A DNA stretch of 64,000 nucleotides from Bagarius yarrelli (lineage: Eukaryota; Chordata; Actinopteri; Siluriformes; Sisoridae), in the NCBI GenBank assembly GCA_005784505.1, contig VCAZ01000003.1, forward strand, positions 6,699,510 to 6,763,509, in the 5' to 3' direction. The notes beneath the pieces were generated by a model. The model ran no database searches, was not told where the DNA came from, and worked only from the letters and a program-made list of their open reading frames with translations. How positions within the stretch are numbered: the first letter of the stretch is position 1; each line of letters opens with the position of its first letter. Positions 11,800 through 21,746 of the stretch are shown piece by piece. The position numbers were made by a program, and so were the translations under genes.

Positions 11800-14700
11800 T
11801 TGATATAGTGAATTATTTAAGATTTAAACTTTTGCTGGTTAATGCTTAATCAAATGCTTAATCTACCCTTCAGGTAATGATAATTTTTTCTGATGGCCTG
11901 GATGCATCTGTTAATGACCTCATGGTCGCCTCAGAAAATCTCAGAAAAAGTGGTAAGGGGATATTATCTATTGTTTTATAATAGACATGAAATAAAAAAT
12001 TATTAAGATTAGTATGTGCTATTTTCTAAAAATTATAATCTAGAACACATTCTTTCCTTTATCCATTGGCATTACAGATACAAGATATATAAGTGCATGT
12101 ATGGTCATCACTGTCCGTTTATTCTTTTTCTATTACTATTTGTGTGACAGGAGTCCATGCGTTGATGATAGTGGCACTGGAAGGAGTCCAAAGCATCACA
12201 GAACTACAGAAGCTGGAGTATGGCAGAGGATTCAGCTACAATGAGCCTCTTATAATTGGCAGGCAAAATGTAGCCACTGCTCTAGAGAAGCAGATTGTGA
12301 GTGAAATATATGTATGCCAGAAAAGCTTATAAATGAATAAAGATTTTTATAATTTTACTACAACACATGTAAACAGTATTTGCTGTATTATAAATAATAA
12401 TTATTCATCAAAGTAATTAAATTAAACTCTGACATTTTCTTATCTGCATGGAACAGGTTAAAATAAAGTGTACAATCCAGCACTTTGATGGGAGTATAGA
12501 AAATTTCTTGTGTAGAATGTTGAATTTAAGCAGTTAAAAAAAATTGTTTTGTAACTTTTTCCAGAATAATGTGGCCTCACGAGAGTGCTGTAATGTGACA
12601 TGCAAATGTACTGGTCATGAAGGGATGCGAGGACCTCCAGGACTCCCAGGGACAAAGGTATCACTTATCATCTTATATATGTGCATATTATACTGTTTGA
12701 TACAAGTGAAAGTAGATGATACAGATACAATTCAAAGGTGTATTTAACGGCACTGTTTCATTAAGCCACATGTCTTATAGGGCTCTCGTGGACGGAGTGG
12801 ACGTCCTGGATTTTCTGGAGATGAAGGAGGAATTGTATGATTTTATTTTATTAATATATCTTATGATGATGGGTTTTGTTGCAATATTTCAATCTCACAA
12901 AAATGCTGTACTGATTGATTTTTTACATGAAAATAATTTTGGTGTTACAGGGGGAAAGAGGGCCACCAGGTCTAGAAGGAATCCAGGGAAATCGAGGTTG
13001 CCAAGGGAAAAGAGGTCCAAAGGTAACAGTGGTTCACCTCAGTACATACTATGATATATATTATATACTTATACTTATATGCTTGTATATAATACAAGCT
13101 GCTATGTGATATTTACTAAGAAATTCTCTTTCTAAAATTCTCCACAGGGTGGCATAGGCTACAGGGGTAATGCAGTAAGTACCGGAATAGACAAATAGAA
13201 GTGCCAGTAATGTATAATATTTAATAGATATAATTACACATTTAGACACATTTAAGGCATGTTTTTAAGAATTATTGATTTGGGCCTTATGAGATTTTCT
13301 GAATAAAATAAATTGATAAACATGCAGAAGAATGCAAACATTTATTTGTATTCCAATAGTATTAGTTGGTTGTACTTCGATAAAAATAAAGCTAAATATT
13401 AGAACATATTTTCTGTTATCTTTGATAGGGTGAAGATGGAGAAATCGGTTTGGATGGAGTGGATGGAGAACACGTAATTTTCAACATTTTTTTATTAAAC
13501 AGCTGGACACAATATTATTTTGCATGATTACATATACATGTACAATATGGGTCGGTCTCAGATTTTCTGTCTGTTGACTGTAGGGTGTGCCTGGATCAGC
13601 AGGACACCCAGGAGAGCCAGGAGATCCAGGAAGCCCGGTAATTTTTTTTTTTTTTTTTTTTCCTATGAAAAATTTGAAACGTTGAATTATCTTTACTGGT
13701 GTTATTCACCACTCTGCTGTCTGTGATATGTTAATTTTAAAATAAAATATCTAAATGTACTTTATTTAATCAGTCTAAAGATGAGTTTACTGAAGGTATA
13801 TATTATGCTAAAGGGCAAGACAGGTGTCCACGGAATTCCAGGTGTCCAAGGACAAAAAGGACTAAGAGGTGATCCGGTGAGTTGTTAGCATTATCTATTT
13901 TATATGTTCATGATCAATAATCTTTTAAGTTTTATTTATAATGTAACAATCAGAGAAGTCGAACTTAGACGAATGCCTGCTGGACAAAACATGTTAATGT
14001 CCATTAAGTCGTATTGTGAGACACTATATTTATACTGTACTGTTAATTACAATTAATTATGTAACTAAGTAATCTGTTTTTACTAAGTAATTGAACGGTG
14101 TATAAACATGACTAATGGTCATAAGCTTTACAGACCTGCTAGTTATATATTTACTGTTATATTTACTACATAAATAATTTAAAAAAAACGAATGCACCAA
14201 ATATTACAACAAAAAATCTTCCACTGGAAAGTAAAGTGTCCACGGAATGTTTTAATAATGTCTAAGCCAATGTCTAAGTAACTGTAAAAAGTTTGTACAG
14301 GTTATTAATACCTGAGTCCAGCTAACAAATCATCTGTTTGGATTTTTATCTAAAGGAGGAAAAAGGATAAACATTACAATTAAAGATACAATAGCAATAT
14401 AATAATACAGATATGAAGCAGGAGAAACACACAGTATTATCAATATTATCAATATTAAAAGTCCTTTAAATAATATAAAAAATAAATTTAATAAAATAAT
14501 ATTTAATTTTCCATAAACTCATATGCAACCCAATTAGAACCTAGCATGTCCTAAACAATAATTTTTTTCTACTTTTAATCAACTTTTAATTAATTTCCAA
14601 AACGGGGTTTTCTATATTAATCTGACAGAAATGCTTTTGTCTATTCCTGTGTTCTTGATGCTACACAATTATTTTAAACTGAATGTTAAATTTAACTGCT

Positions 14701-17700
14701 CGAATAGGAGCACTGCATTTAAGCAACTAGAATACAGCTTTCTGAGAATCTTCTTCTTCTTTTCTGTTTTGGATGCACCCACATTTTTAAATTGTAATAT
14801 GTTTTGCTTTTGGAAACAACATTAAATACCCAGACACAACCTTAAAGCATGACACAGCACATATTTTATTATAATTATTTTTTGTCATTTTCTAATATTT
14901 TATAAAGGGTGAGTCAGGAATTGACAACAATGTTCGTGGTCCCAAGGGTGAGATTGGCTACCAAGGTCTACCGGTATGTCTGTGTTCGTCTTATTTAACT
15001 ATGAGGCTTAACTATAAAACTTCAGTAAGACAATAAATTTTAAAGCAAATTTAGATCACTTCACTTAATTGGTTTCTACCAGTGCAGTAAGTATCACAAT
15101 GCCGGATGTTGCAAAATAAATCTCTCACACTCTTTGCTACAATCGCAGGGGGAACCAGGACCAGATGGAGAACCAGGTAGTCCTGGAGATAATGGCACTC
15201 CTGTAGGTATCCTTAAATTTTATAATGCACATTTTGTAATGAGTCACATATGAGTAACTATTCTTAAACACTTTATAGGGTCAAAATGGAAGAAGAGGCA
15301 CTGCAGGTCAAAAAGTATGACTTACATTGTACTTATTAAAAAATGAAGTCCAAACCACTCAGGATAAATCATGTGTTAAATATAACATCCGTTTTAAAAT
15401 AAAGTACTTTCATTTTCATTTTCCTTTCTTTAGGGTTTGATTGGAACTGGAGGAGGAAAGGGATCAAATGGAGCCTCTGGACTTTCAGGGCCACAGGTGC
15501 ACTTTCTTTCATTTCATTATGTTTTGTCTTGTCCTGTCTTGTGTTGTCTTCTTTTCTCTTCTTTTTTTTCTTTTTTTGTGTTATTAAAAAAATACTGTAT
15601 CTTGTGTGTTTTATATTTAGATGTGCTTGTAAAATCGATCAAATAACAGAAAATGTAACTGCCATAGCGTTATTTTTCTTTTTTTTCCTGCACATTTATT
15701 TTTAAAATTTAGTCAGCTGCCAGTTTTTATCCAGCAGTGCATTAGACAGACAGATAACTAACAAATGTTTCCTCTGAAGAGTATCAGAGGAAACATCAAC
15801 TGAAGATCAGAAGAGAAAGATCTTAGTTTTTATAACATGTAAATGTTATTTTCCAAAAGGTTCCTCACTTAGGCTAATGGTCTGCTATTCTACCCACAGC
15901 TCATGTTTATCAAGAATAAATATTTATTTATGTGAACACAGTGGTTACTTCTGCTGAGGACTGCTTGGTGACAGTTATATCGCTAAAGATTATATATAAG
16001 ATCCTTTTCAAAAAAAAAAAACACTGCTCAGGAAAAGAAAATTAGAAATTAAAAGCATTGTCTTAATCAATCATAGTGTAGATGGTGAAGGTCCACCGAA
16101 TAATACTTTATGAAATGCTTGACATTTAGATCCAGGATTGATAAATAAATGAATTGCTTTTTATGTTCCTGTCTAGGGGCAAATTGGCCCTTCTGGTGCT
16201 CCAGGACAGAAAGGAATTTCTGGTTTCCCAGGAACTCAGGTATGCAAGCAGAATAAAACACTGTAGTCTACTGGGAATAGGGCAGCACCGTGGCTTAGTG
16301 GTTAGCACTGTTGCCTCACAGCAAGGAGGCCTGTGTTTCCCGGCCAGGGGGTCTTTCTGTGTGGAGTTTGCATGTTCTCCCTGTGCTTGCGTGGGTTTAC
16401 TCCGGGTACATGTATGTTAGGTTGATTGGTGATTCTAAATTGCCCATAGGAGTGAGTGTGTGTATGTGTGGCCCTGTGATGGACTCTGCCCTTTGCCCAG
16501 AGTCTTGCAGAGGCAGCTGGGATGGGCTCCAGCAGATCCCTGTGATCCCAAATTAGGGAATAAGTAGGTATGGATTGGGAATAATAAGGAAAATTGCTTT
16601 TAACTAGGGACCACCTGGTGCACAAGGAGTCAAGGGATCTAAAGGAAGTACAGGAACCCAGGGAAGAAAGGTATGTTAACACAACTTTCCATATTTAATT
16701 CAACATCACATGTACAGCTTGTATTATACTGCAGCTTTTGTCTATCTAAACGCGTGTTGTTATGCAGGGTCAGCCGGGGGATTCTGGAAATAAAGGAGAA
16801 CCCGGACCAGCAGGTTCTAGGGGCTCTCCAGTAAGTGAGAAGCAAATTTATTGTGGCATTCTGACAAAAGTTGACTAAAATTATAAAAAACATTTGATAG
16901 AATAACCTGTAACATTTGCAGCTTTCTCTGTCATTTTCCCTGACTTACTTTCCTTAAGTCTGCTTTATGTACTTTTACAACAGGGAAATGATGGACCAGA
17001 TGGATATGGGTTACCAGGACATAAAGGACAGAAGGTTACATCATAGTCCATGCAGTACTGTTTTCAGTAGAAATTGATTTCCTTATTATAAATATTGTTT
17101 TTTACAACTAAATAATCAATTGTAATTTCATTTTTGCCTTTTCATAGGGAGATCCTGGGTTTCCAGGATATCCTGGTCTTCAGGTAAACTTGCTGAATAA
17201 TTATATTATAATTCAGTTTAATACAGGTTCATAAACGTTTTTTGAAGGCAACTTGCAGCTTAATGCCAAAACGCCAACACACTAATACTATATATGAAAT
17301 ATAAAAAAATTGTATTTTATATTCTTTTTCTTTTTTTCTATCAAAAACTAGGAACAAAATTTAGTCATGTGTAAGTCAGGATCATACAATTTACATAAAT
17401 TCTTTGGAATACGGTCACATTTAACCTCTATGATATGAGTACACAGTCCATTTATCCGAAAGTAAACCATTATCAAACGTAGTTGAAAAGCTAAAGTGCT
17501 ACATAAAGTTCTGTTGTTACTAGAACAATTATGTTTCTATTATAGATTCATGCTATCATAATGAGGGAATTGGCTTTTTTCAGTGCCAAAATACGTACAC
17601 AACAACGAACATAAAATAGAGGAAACAATACATTGAAAAATATATAGAAAAAAATATAATTATACCTGTACATTTTTGCTCTTTGTACCAACACAACATA

Positions 17701-20700
17701 ATTTTTCTTACTGTACTGGAGTTTTACTGTCTCTACCATTGTAACTAAAATACTGTGCAAGTATTAGACATAAATGTTGTGTACATAAACCCTGTTCTAA
17801 AATAGCTCTGTGACACTAGTTATAATGTTAATTTTGTTGTTAAATAATGTTTGTTGTTAATAATGTTAAAGTATATAATCTTGCATTTTGTTCTTAGGGT
17901 GAAAATGGAGAAAGTGGACACAACGGAGATAATGGTCCTAAAGGCCAAAGAGGAAGAGGGGTAAGAATAATTATCATTAATAATCCATATATAATAATAG
18001 TCTGCTTAATTTGCTCAAGTTTGGCTTGATGTATTACAGGGAACTTCAGGCCGGTCTGGAGCACAGGGTAATCCTGGTGAAAATGGACCGGCTGGACACA
18101 GGGTTTGCAATCTTTAATTAACATTATTTATAATTATTAAGAATTGAATTTATTTTTGAAATAAAATCTGATCTTTTTTCACTCAAAGGGCTCTAAAGGA
18201 CCACCAGGGACAAGTGCAAAGTCTGTAAGTTCAAGATTTTTTTTTTGATTTACTGGGTCAATGATCTCGTTTTTTAGTAGACAGTAACCATTTCTTGTGG
18301 TTTTTTGTTTTTTTTAAGACATGTCAACTGATCAGCTACATACGGGACAATTGTGGTAAGATTTATTTTATCATACCATTTATTCATAACGATTGTATTT
18401 CAACTGCATTCAAATAGAAATGTAAATTGATTTTAATTCTATCATGTTATTTACCCACAGTCTGCTGTAAAGGTAGGACTTTTAATTTCTTTGCTATAAA
18501 GATGTATCATTTAAAAGAACATCGGTAAACACCAACACCTCTTTTCTTTGTTTTTTCTGCACCCCTAGATAAAGCATCTTGCCCTGCCTACCCAACTGAA
18601 CTAGTGATTGGTTTGGACATGTCTAGTGGTATAAATTCTGCATTATTTGAAAGAATGCGTTCAACTGTTCTTTCTCTGCTAGACAGCATAAATATCACTG
18701 AAAGCAACTGTCCCACAGGGACACGAGTAGCTGTGGTTTCTTACAGTTCTAACACCAATTACCTCATCCGTTTTTCCGACCATCGTCATAAGAAGGACTT
18801 GGTGAAAGCTGTAAACAACATCTCTCTGAAACATACGTCCAGCAAACGCAACATTGGTGCAGCTATGCGTTTTGTAGGCAGAAATGTGTTTAAACGTATT
18901 CGTCAGGGTGTTTTAATTAGAAAGGTGGCCATCTTCCTCTCTGGTGGAGAGTCCGAGGACTTGACATCCATAACCACGGCTGTTCTGGAATACAAGGCTC
19001 TGGATATAAACCTTGGTGTTATTGGTTTTAATAATACTCCTAAAGTTCAGCGTGCTTTTAAGGTAACAAAAAGTTGAACAGTAATATTTGAAACTGATGG
19101 AGCTTTTATTATCAAATTGATTGATTTTAAGCTCTTCTTTCGATGTGTATTGCAAGGTTGATGAGACTGGAGGCTTTATAAATGTGCTGGAGTCCCAGAT
19201 TACAGAACTTGAGAAGATTAAGCGATGTGTCGTCTGCTTTGGTAATATTTGAAATGAGTTTATTTTTATCTGAATGATGCATTATGTAACGTAATACAAA
19301 AGACAAAAGCAAAAGGGGATTAATAAACTACTTTATCTACTATCTTCTCAGATCCTTGCAATCCAGCTATAGATTGCCCCAAAATCAACGAGGTGACCAC
19401 TCAAGAACAGGTAGACATGGACCTTGCTTTGTTGGTGGATGGTTCGCGAAGCATGCAGGCAGATCAGTATGACAGAGTAAAGCAGGTGTTGGGCACTGTG
19501 TTGGACCAGGTTGTAGTAAGCAGTCAGCCCAGCAAAGTAGACAAACAGACAAGGGTAGCACTTTACCAGCAGAGCTCATCCTACACTGAGGCCCAGGCTC
19601 CAGTCAAGCAGATCTTCAATTTTCAGCAGTTTAACGACCGTAACATGATGAAGCAGAGCATCTTAGAAAATCTACAGCAGACTGGTGGCTACTCCAGGCT
19701 GGGTCATGCCATGGAATATGTCATGCAGGGCCTTCTGACTGTTTCCAGGCCCCGAAAAAACAAGATGTTGCTGCTTATAGTTGGGGATGAGACAGAGCAT
19801 TCTGATAGAACAAAACTGTACTTTATCTCCAGAATGGCAAAATGTCAGGGTGTGGTGCTTTTTACTCTTACAGTCGGGGATCATTTTAACAGTACACAGG
19901 TGCAGGAGCATGCCAGCATACCCACAGAGCAGCACATAGTTCACTTGGGCCATGTAAAGCATGGAGAGCAGGAGTACTCTCGAAGATTTATCAGAACATT
20001 CCTACACAGTCTGAGACGTAAGGACAAAAGTTTTTTTATTAGTAAAAGAGTGGTTTTTTTTTACTTTTTGTTTTGTGTTTGGTTAAGTTGATTTGATTCT
20101 TTTTTTTATAAATACAGTGGGAATTAATACCTACCCTGCGCCACTGCTCAGACAACAATGTAAAGCTCTTCAGCAACAGCAAGATCAAGGTCAAGGTGAA
20201 GTTAATGTCTTTGAGGCTGCTAAGAGACCACCCATCCAAAGGTAATATTACAGATCATTAGGAATGTATGCATTTTTATTGTAAGGGAACATCACAGTGA
20301 GACATGGACATGATGTCATGAATATGATAGAGAACAGCTAATTGTATATCTCATATAATAATTGGGGTGGACGTGCATGGTTAAGCTTTTTTAGACATCA
20401 TGTTGACAGGACAATTGAAATTGAGTCCATGTTTGTTAAGAATCTTTAAAGAAGAACTAGTAGTTTAAACACAGCTGCGAAAAGCAAGTGCTTGCCTCTC
20501 TGTGTTTTGCTTTTTGCTCAAGTCTTTGTATTAAGTATATAATAGAGACTTGACATATTACTTTATTTACAACCAAATTGATTTATAATCACACGACGTG
20601 TGATTGTAAATTAATTACTTTATAAAGCGATATGTCACATCTCTATTAGATACTTGCTACAAACAATTGAGCAAAAAGCAGAATACCTACTAATGAATGT

Positions 20701-21530
20701 TATTTTCTTTTAAAATATTACACAATGACCTCTCATATCCATGTTTTTTTTAAAGCATAGGCATATAAACTCCTATCAATGTCTGTACATATATTTTTAA
20801 CTACTTTCTTAAAAACACCAAGCTTTAAACATGAGTATTATTTCATTAACCATTAATATGTTTGTCACACAATATAATATGGAACACACACAGCTACCAC
20901 TGTCTGTTTTTAAAAAATCACAAGAATGTGTATTAAGAGAAAAAAATCCATTCCTTCAGATTCCCGCTTGAAAGGGAAGAAGTCATAATATACAATGAAA
21001 CGAGAGGTCCACAGTACGAGTATGAGATTGAGCATGAACTTGAGGACCTGCTGACTTTAGAGCCTGAAATTTTAAATGGTAAGTGAATTGTGTACCAGAA
21101 AAATAACACAAACACACGTGTTTAAGTTAAGCATGTTTAGTATAATTGCTGTGTTCTGCATGCATCATGATAAGAAATGTGCTTTTGCTTCTTCGATGGT
21201 GGTTGTGAGGGCACAAATACTAAAATAAAACGGCACAGGGCATGAACAGTATCCTCGGTTTCTAATAAAGCTGCAATGTCACAATCTATTGCTAAAGCAT
21301 TCTTGCTAAACACACTTTCTGTCAATAACTTGCTATCTTTTGCTACAGATATGTGCCTCCTGGAAAAAGACACAGGGACCTGCAGAAATTATGCACTTAA
21401 ATGGTTCTATGATCAGGAGCAAAATCAGTGCTTACGTTTCTGGTATGGAGGATGTGAAGGGAACCTCAACAGATTTGACAGTCAGGAAGACTGTGAAAAC
21501 CACTGTGTATCGATTCATAGTGTACAGTGA
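616..21530 (+). CDS. col6a4: Collagen VI long chain, alpha4/alpha6-like, with nine N-terminal VWA domains and a Kunitz domain
   Basis: Secreted matrix protein of the collagen VI alpha3/4/5/6 class, which joins alpha1 and alpha2 chains in beaded microfibrils. I read 39 coding exons with GT-AG borders; lengths total 8127 nt and close in one frame, giving about 2708 residues. Order: signal peptide (1 to ~23, start ATG at 616), nine VWA modules (~26-1781), Cys-rich hinge (ECCNVTCKC), helix (~1798-2136), VWA C1 and C2 (~2153-2567), acidic linkers, Kunitz (~2650-2708). The first eight VWA modules are each one phase 1-1 exon; the ninth is split over three exons, as is usual next to the helix. Mammalian alpha4-6 chains have seven N-terminal VWAs, alpha3 has ten, and alpha4 is recalled as carrying a terminal Kunitz. 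The lack of an FN3 domain argues against alpha3. Adjacent pik3r4 supports the COL6A4/5/6 locus. The exact paralogue is inferred; the class is certain. Confidence 0.9.
1755..2230. repeat. Dispersed teleost repeat
   Basis: The block opens with the sequence ATTTGTATAGCGCTTTTTACA and continues with AGCAGCTTTACACAATC and a GGAAAAACTCCCTGAGATG stretch. It has the look of a transposon-derived fish repeat that recurs at high copy number; the family was not identified. It lies in the first large intron of the collagen VI gene. No coding capacity is visible. Confidence 0.55.
3280..3870. repeat. Dispersed repeat fragment in collagen VI intron 2
   Basis: Contains TGCTTTACAAATAAAAAG and CATTGCAGTAATCAATGTGG, phrases typical of degenerate retroposon 3' regions in fish. 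No open frame. Family uncertain. Confidence 0.4.
4056..4250. repeat. Two (GT)n microsatellites before VWA exon 2
   Basis: GT dinucleotide runs lie at about 4061-4099 and 4220-4250, within 60 to 250 bp of the acceptor at 4307. The open frame across them (4059-4265) is a repeat artefact. Confidence 0.9.
7270..7463 (+). mobile_element. tRNA-derived SINE
   Basis: The head GGTGGCTCAGTGGTTAAGGT resembles a tRNA A box and GGGTTCAATTC a B box. The tail ends TGCTAAATGCTGTAAATGTAA. The same element recurs in both orientations elsewhere in the window (about 31926, 37730, 41150, 54291, 56840, 57084 and 59790). It sits in the intron between VWA modules 4 and 5. Confidence 0.75.
9213..9300. repeat. Short dispersed repeat fragment
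   Basis: The sequence AAATTTTATTTGTCACATGC followed by ACATGCAGTGAAATGCTTTA resembles the repeat at 54660-54930. It is an intronic fragment with no coding capacity. Confidence 0.4.
11684..11800. repeat. (GATA)n/(GACA)n microsatellite
   Basis: Long AGAT tetranucleotide run preceded by ACAG units, in the intron between the first and second exons of the ninth VWA domain and ending about 75 bp before the next exon. Confidence 0.93.
12565..18224 (+). other. col6a4: Triple-helix exons (18) of the collagen VI chain
   Basis: Exons at 12565-12657, 12781-12834, 12951-13022, 13148-13174, 13429-13473, 13584-13637, 13814-13876, 14908-14973, 15149-15202, 15279-15314, 15434-15496, 16177-16239, 16608-16670, 16768-16830, 16984-17034, 17148-17183, 17898-17960, 18040-18102 and 18189-18224 (the first also encodes the Cys-rich hinge). 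Nearly all begin with a whole Gly codon, and many are 63, 54, 36 or 27 nt, the usual collagen VI sizes. They give about 335 residues of Gly-X-Y, close to the 335-336 known for collagen VI, with small interruptions (GIDNNVRG, DGYG). A helix cysteine lies in the 12951 exon (GNRGCQG), and an RGD in the 13814 exon (GLRGDP). The weakest border is the acceptor ATGCTAAAG before 13814. Confidence 0.88.
16280..16580 (+). mobile_element. Retroposon with tRNA-like head (GGCAGCACCGTGGC family)
   Basis: Starts GGGCAGCACCGTGGCTTAGT, then GTTAGCACTGTTGCCTCACA and GTGGAGTTTGCATGTTCTCC, and ends near GGGAATAAGTAGGTATGGA. A second copy lies at about 52939-53255. This is a common teleost short retroposon. It is inserted between two helix exons (16177-16239 and 16608-16670), and the open frames across it belong to the repeat. 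Confidence 0.7.
18319..20241 (+). other. col6a4: C-terminal VWA domains C1 and C2 with linker exons
   Basis: After the helix come a 37-nt exon (18319-18355, TCQLISYIRDNC), a 12-nt microexon (18461-18472, VCCK), C1 (18569-19062 plus 19157-19241), C2 (19352-20017) and a Gln-rich linker (20118-20241). All borders are GT-AG and the phases match. C1 starts ELVIGLDMSSG and has a degenerate MIDAS. C2 starts DLALLVDGSRSM and keeps DxSxS, but the ITDG-type loop reads IVGDE. A further acidic, Tyr-rich linker exon lies at 20960-21078. Confidence 0.88.
20508..20681. repeat. Large imperfect palindrome (hairpin) in a collagen VI intron
   Basis: Arms of roughly 85 bp meet at CACACGACGTGTG (about 20590-20602). 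The left arm contains TGCTTTTTGCTCAA and ACTTTATTTACAA; the right arm contains their reverse complements in the mirrored order. The arms are imperfect. It may be a foldback MITE or a structured RNA element. It lies between 20241 and 20960, so it is transcribed within the intron before the last linker exon. Confidence 0.7.
21349..21530 (+). other. col6a4: Kunitz (BPTI-like) domain, last exon of the collagen VI gene
   Basis: The exon encodes MCLLEKDTGTCRNYALKWF, then a stretch with FWYGGCEGN and EDCENHC, and stops at TGA 21528-21530. Six cysteines have Kunitz spacing and the GGC-x-G-N core is present. The residue after Cys II, the usual P1 contact, is Arg, so trypsin-like specificity is possible. 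A Kunitz at this end is shared with alpha3(VI) and alpha4(VI) chains. Whether it is cleaved off, like endotrophin from alpha3, cannot be seen here. Confidence 0.93.
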
Positions 21531-21666
21531 CTTAAGCATCCAATTACCATTACTCTCAGTTTTGCTTAAATGACCTACAAACGAAACACAAGTTCCACTA
21601 CGCTTGTCCTCCTTAACTTTTCGTATCACTGCTGTTAAATTCTGTAAACTTTTTTTTGGCATTATA

Positions 21667-21746
21667 AATAAATATTGACTCACTAGAAGCAATATGTCAG
21701 TTCATCTTGGAAGAAAATGCATTTAAAGGTGCTCTGCTTCAATAAA
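21667..21746 (+). terminator. Polyadenylation signals of the collagen VI gene
   Basis: AATAAA occurs at 21667-21672 and 21741-21746, 137 and 211 nt after the stop. Either could end the transcript; the second is followed by T/GT-rich sequence, as expected for the cleavage region. Confidence 0.6.

Larger units (their letters stand above)
884..12296 (+). other. col6a4: N-terminal array of nine VWA domains (exons 2-12)
   Basis: Single-exon VWA modules at 884-1492, 4307-4891, 5028-5633, 6336-6953, 7604-8164, 8331-8888, 9630-10205 and 10524-11105. The ninth is split over 11234-11580, 11874-11952 and 12151-12296. Each starts with the beta-A strand motif (ADIVFLVD and variants) and most have ITDG before the second metal-site loop. 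An intact MIDAS DxSxS is seen in modules 1 (DGSWS), 5 (DHSGS), 6 (DGSAS), 7 (DDSTS) and 8 (DGSES). It is degenerate in 2 (DSSDK), 3 (DSSVD, and ITDG replaced by ISKE), 4 (DVSDK) and 9. Module exons are in phase 1 at both ends, which allows whole-domain gain or loss without frame change. Confidence 0.9.

Noticed and set aside
11684..11800. CRISPR-like regular repeat
   Set aside because: Simple tetranucleotide tandem repeat without spacers, in vertebrate DNA.
16302..16682. Minus-strand open frame of 126 codons
   Set aside because: It crosses a dispersed retroposon and the antisense of a collagen helix exon; the composition reflects repeat and Gly-X-Y antisense.
1..21530. Assignment of the collagen VI gene as alpha3 (col6a3)
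   Set aside because: Alpha3 also has a terminal Kunitz but carries an FN3 domain before it and ten N-terminal VWAs. Here FN3 is absent, there are nine VWAs, and the neighbour is pik3r4, not the COL6A3 neighbourhood.
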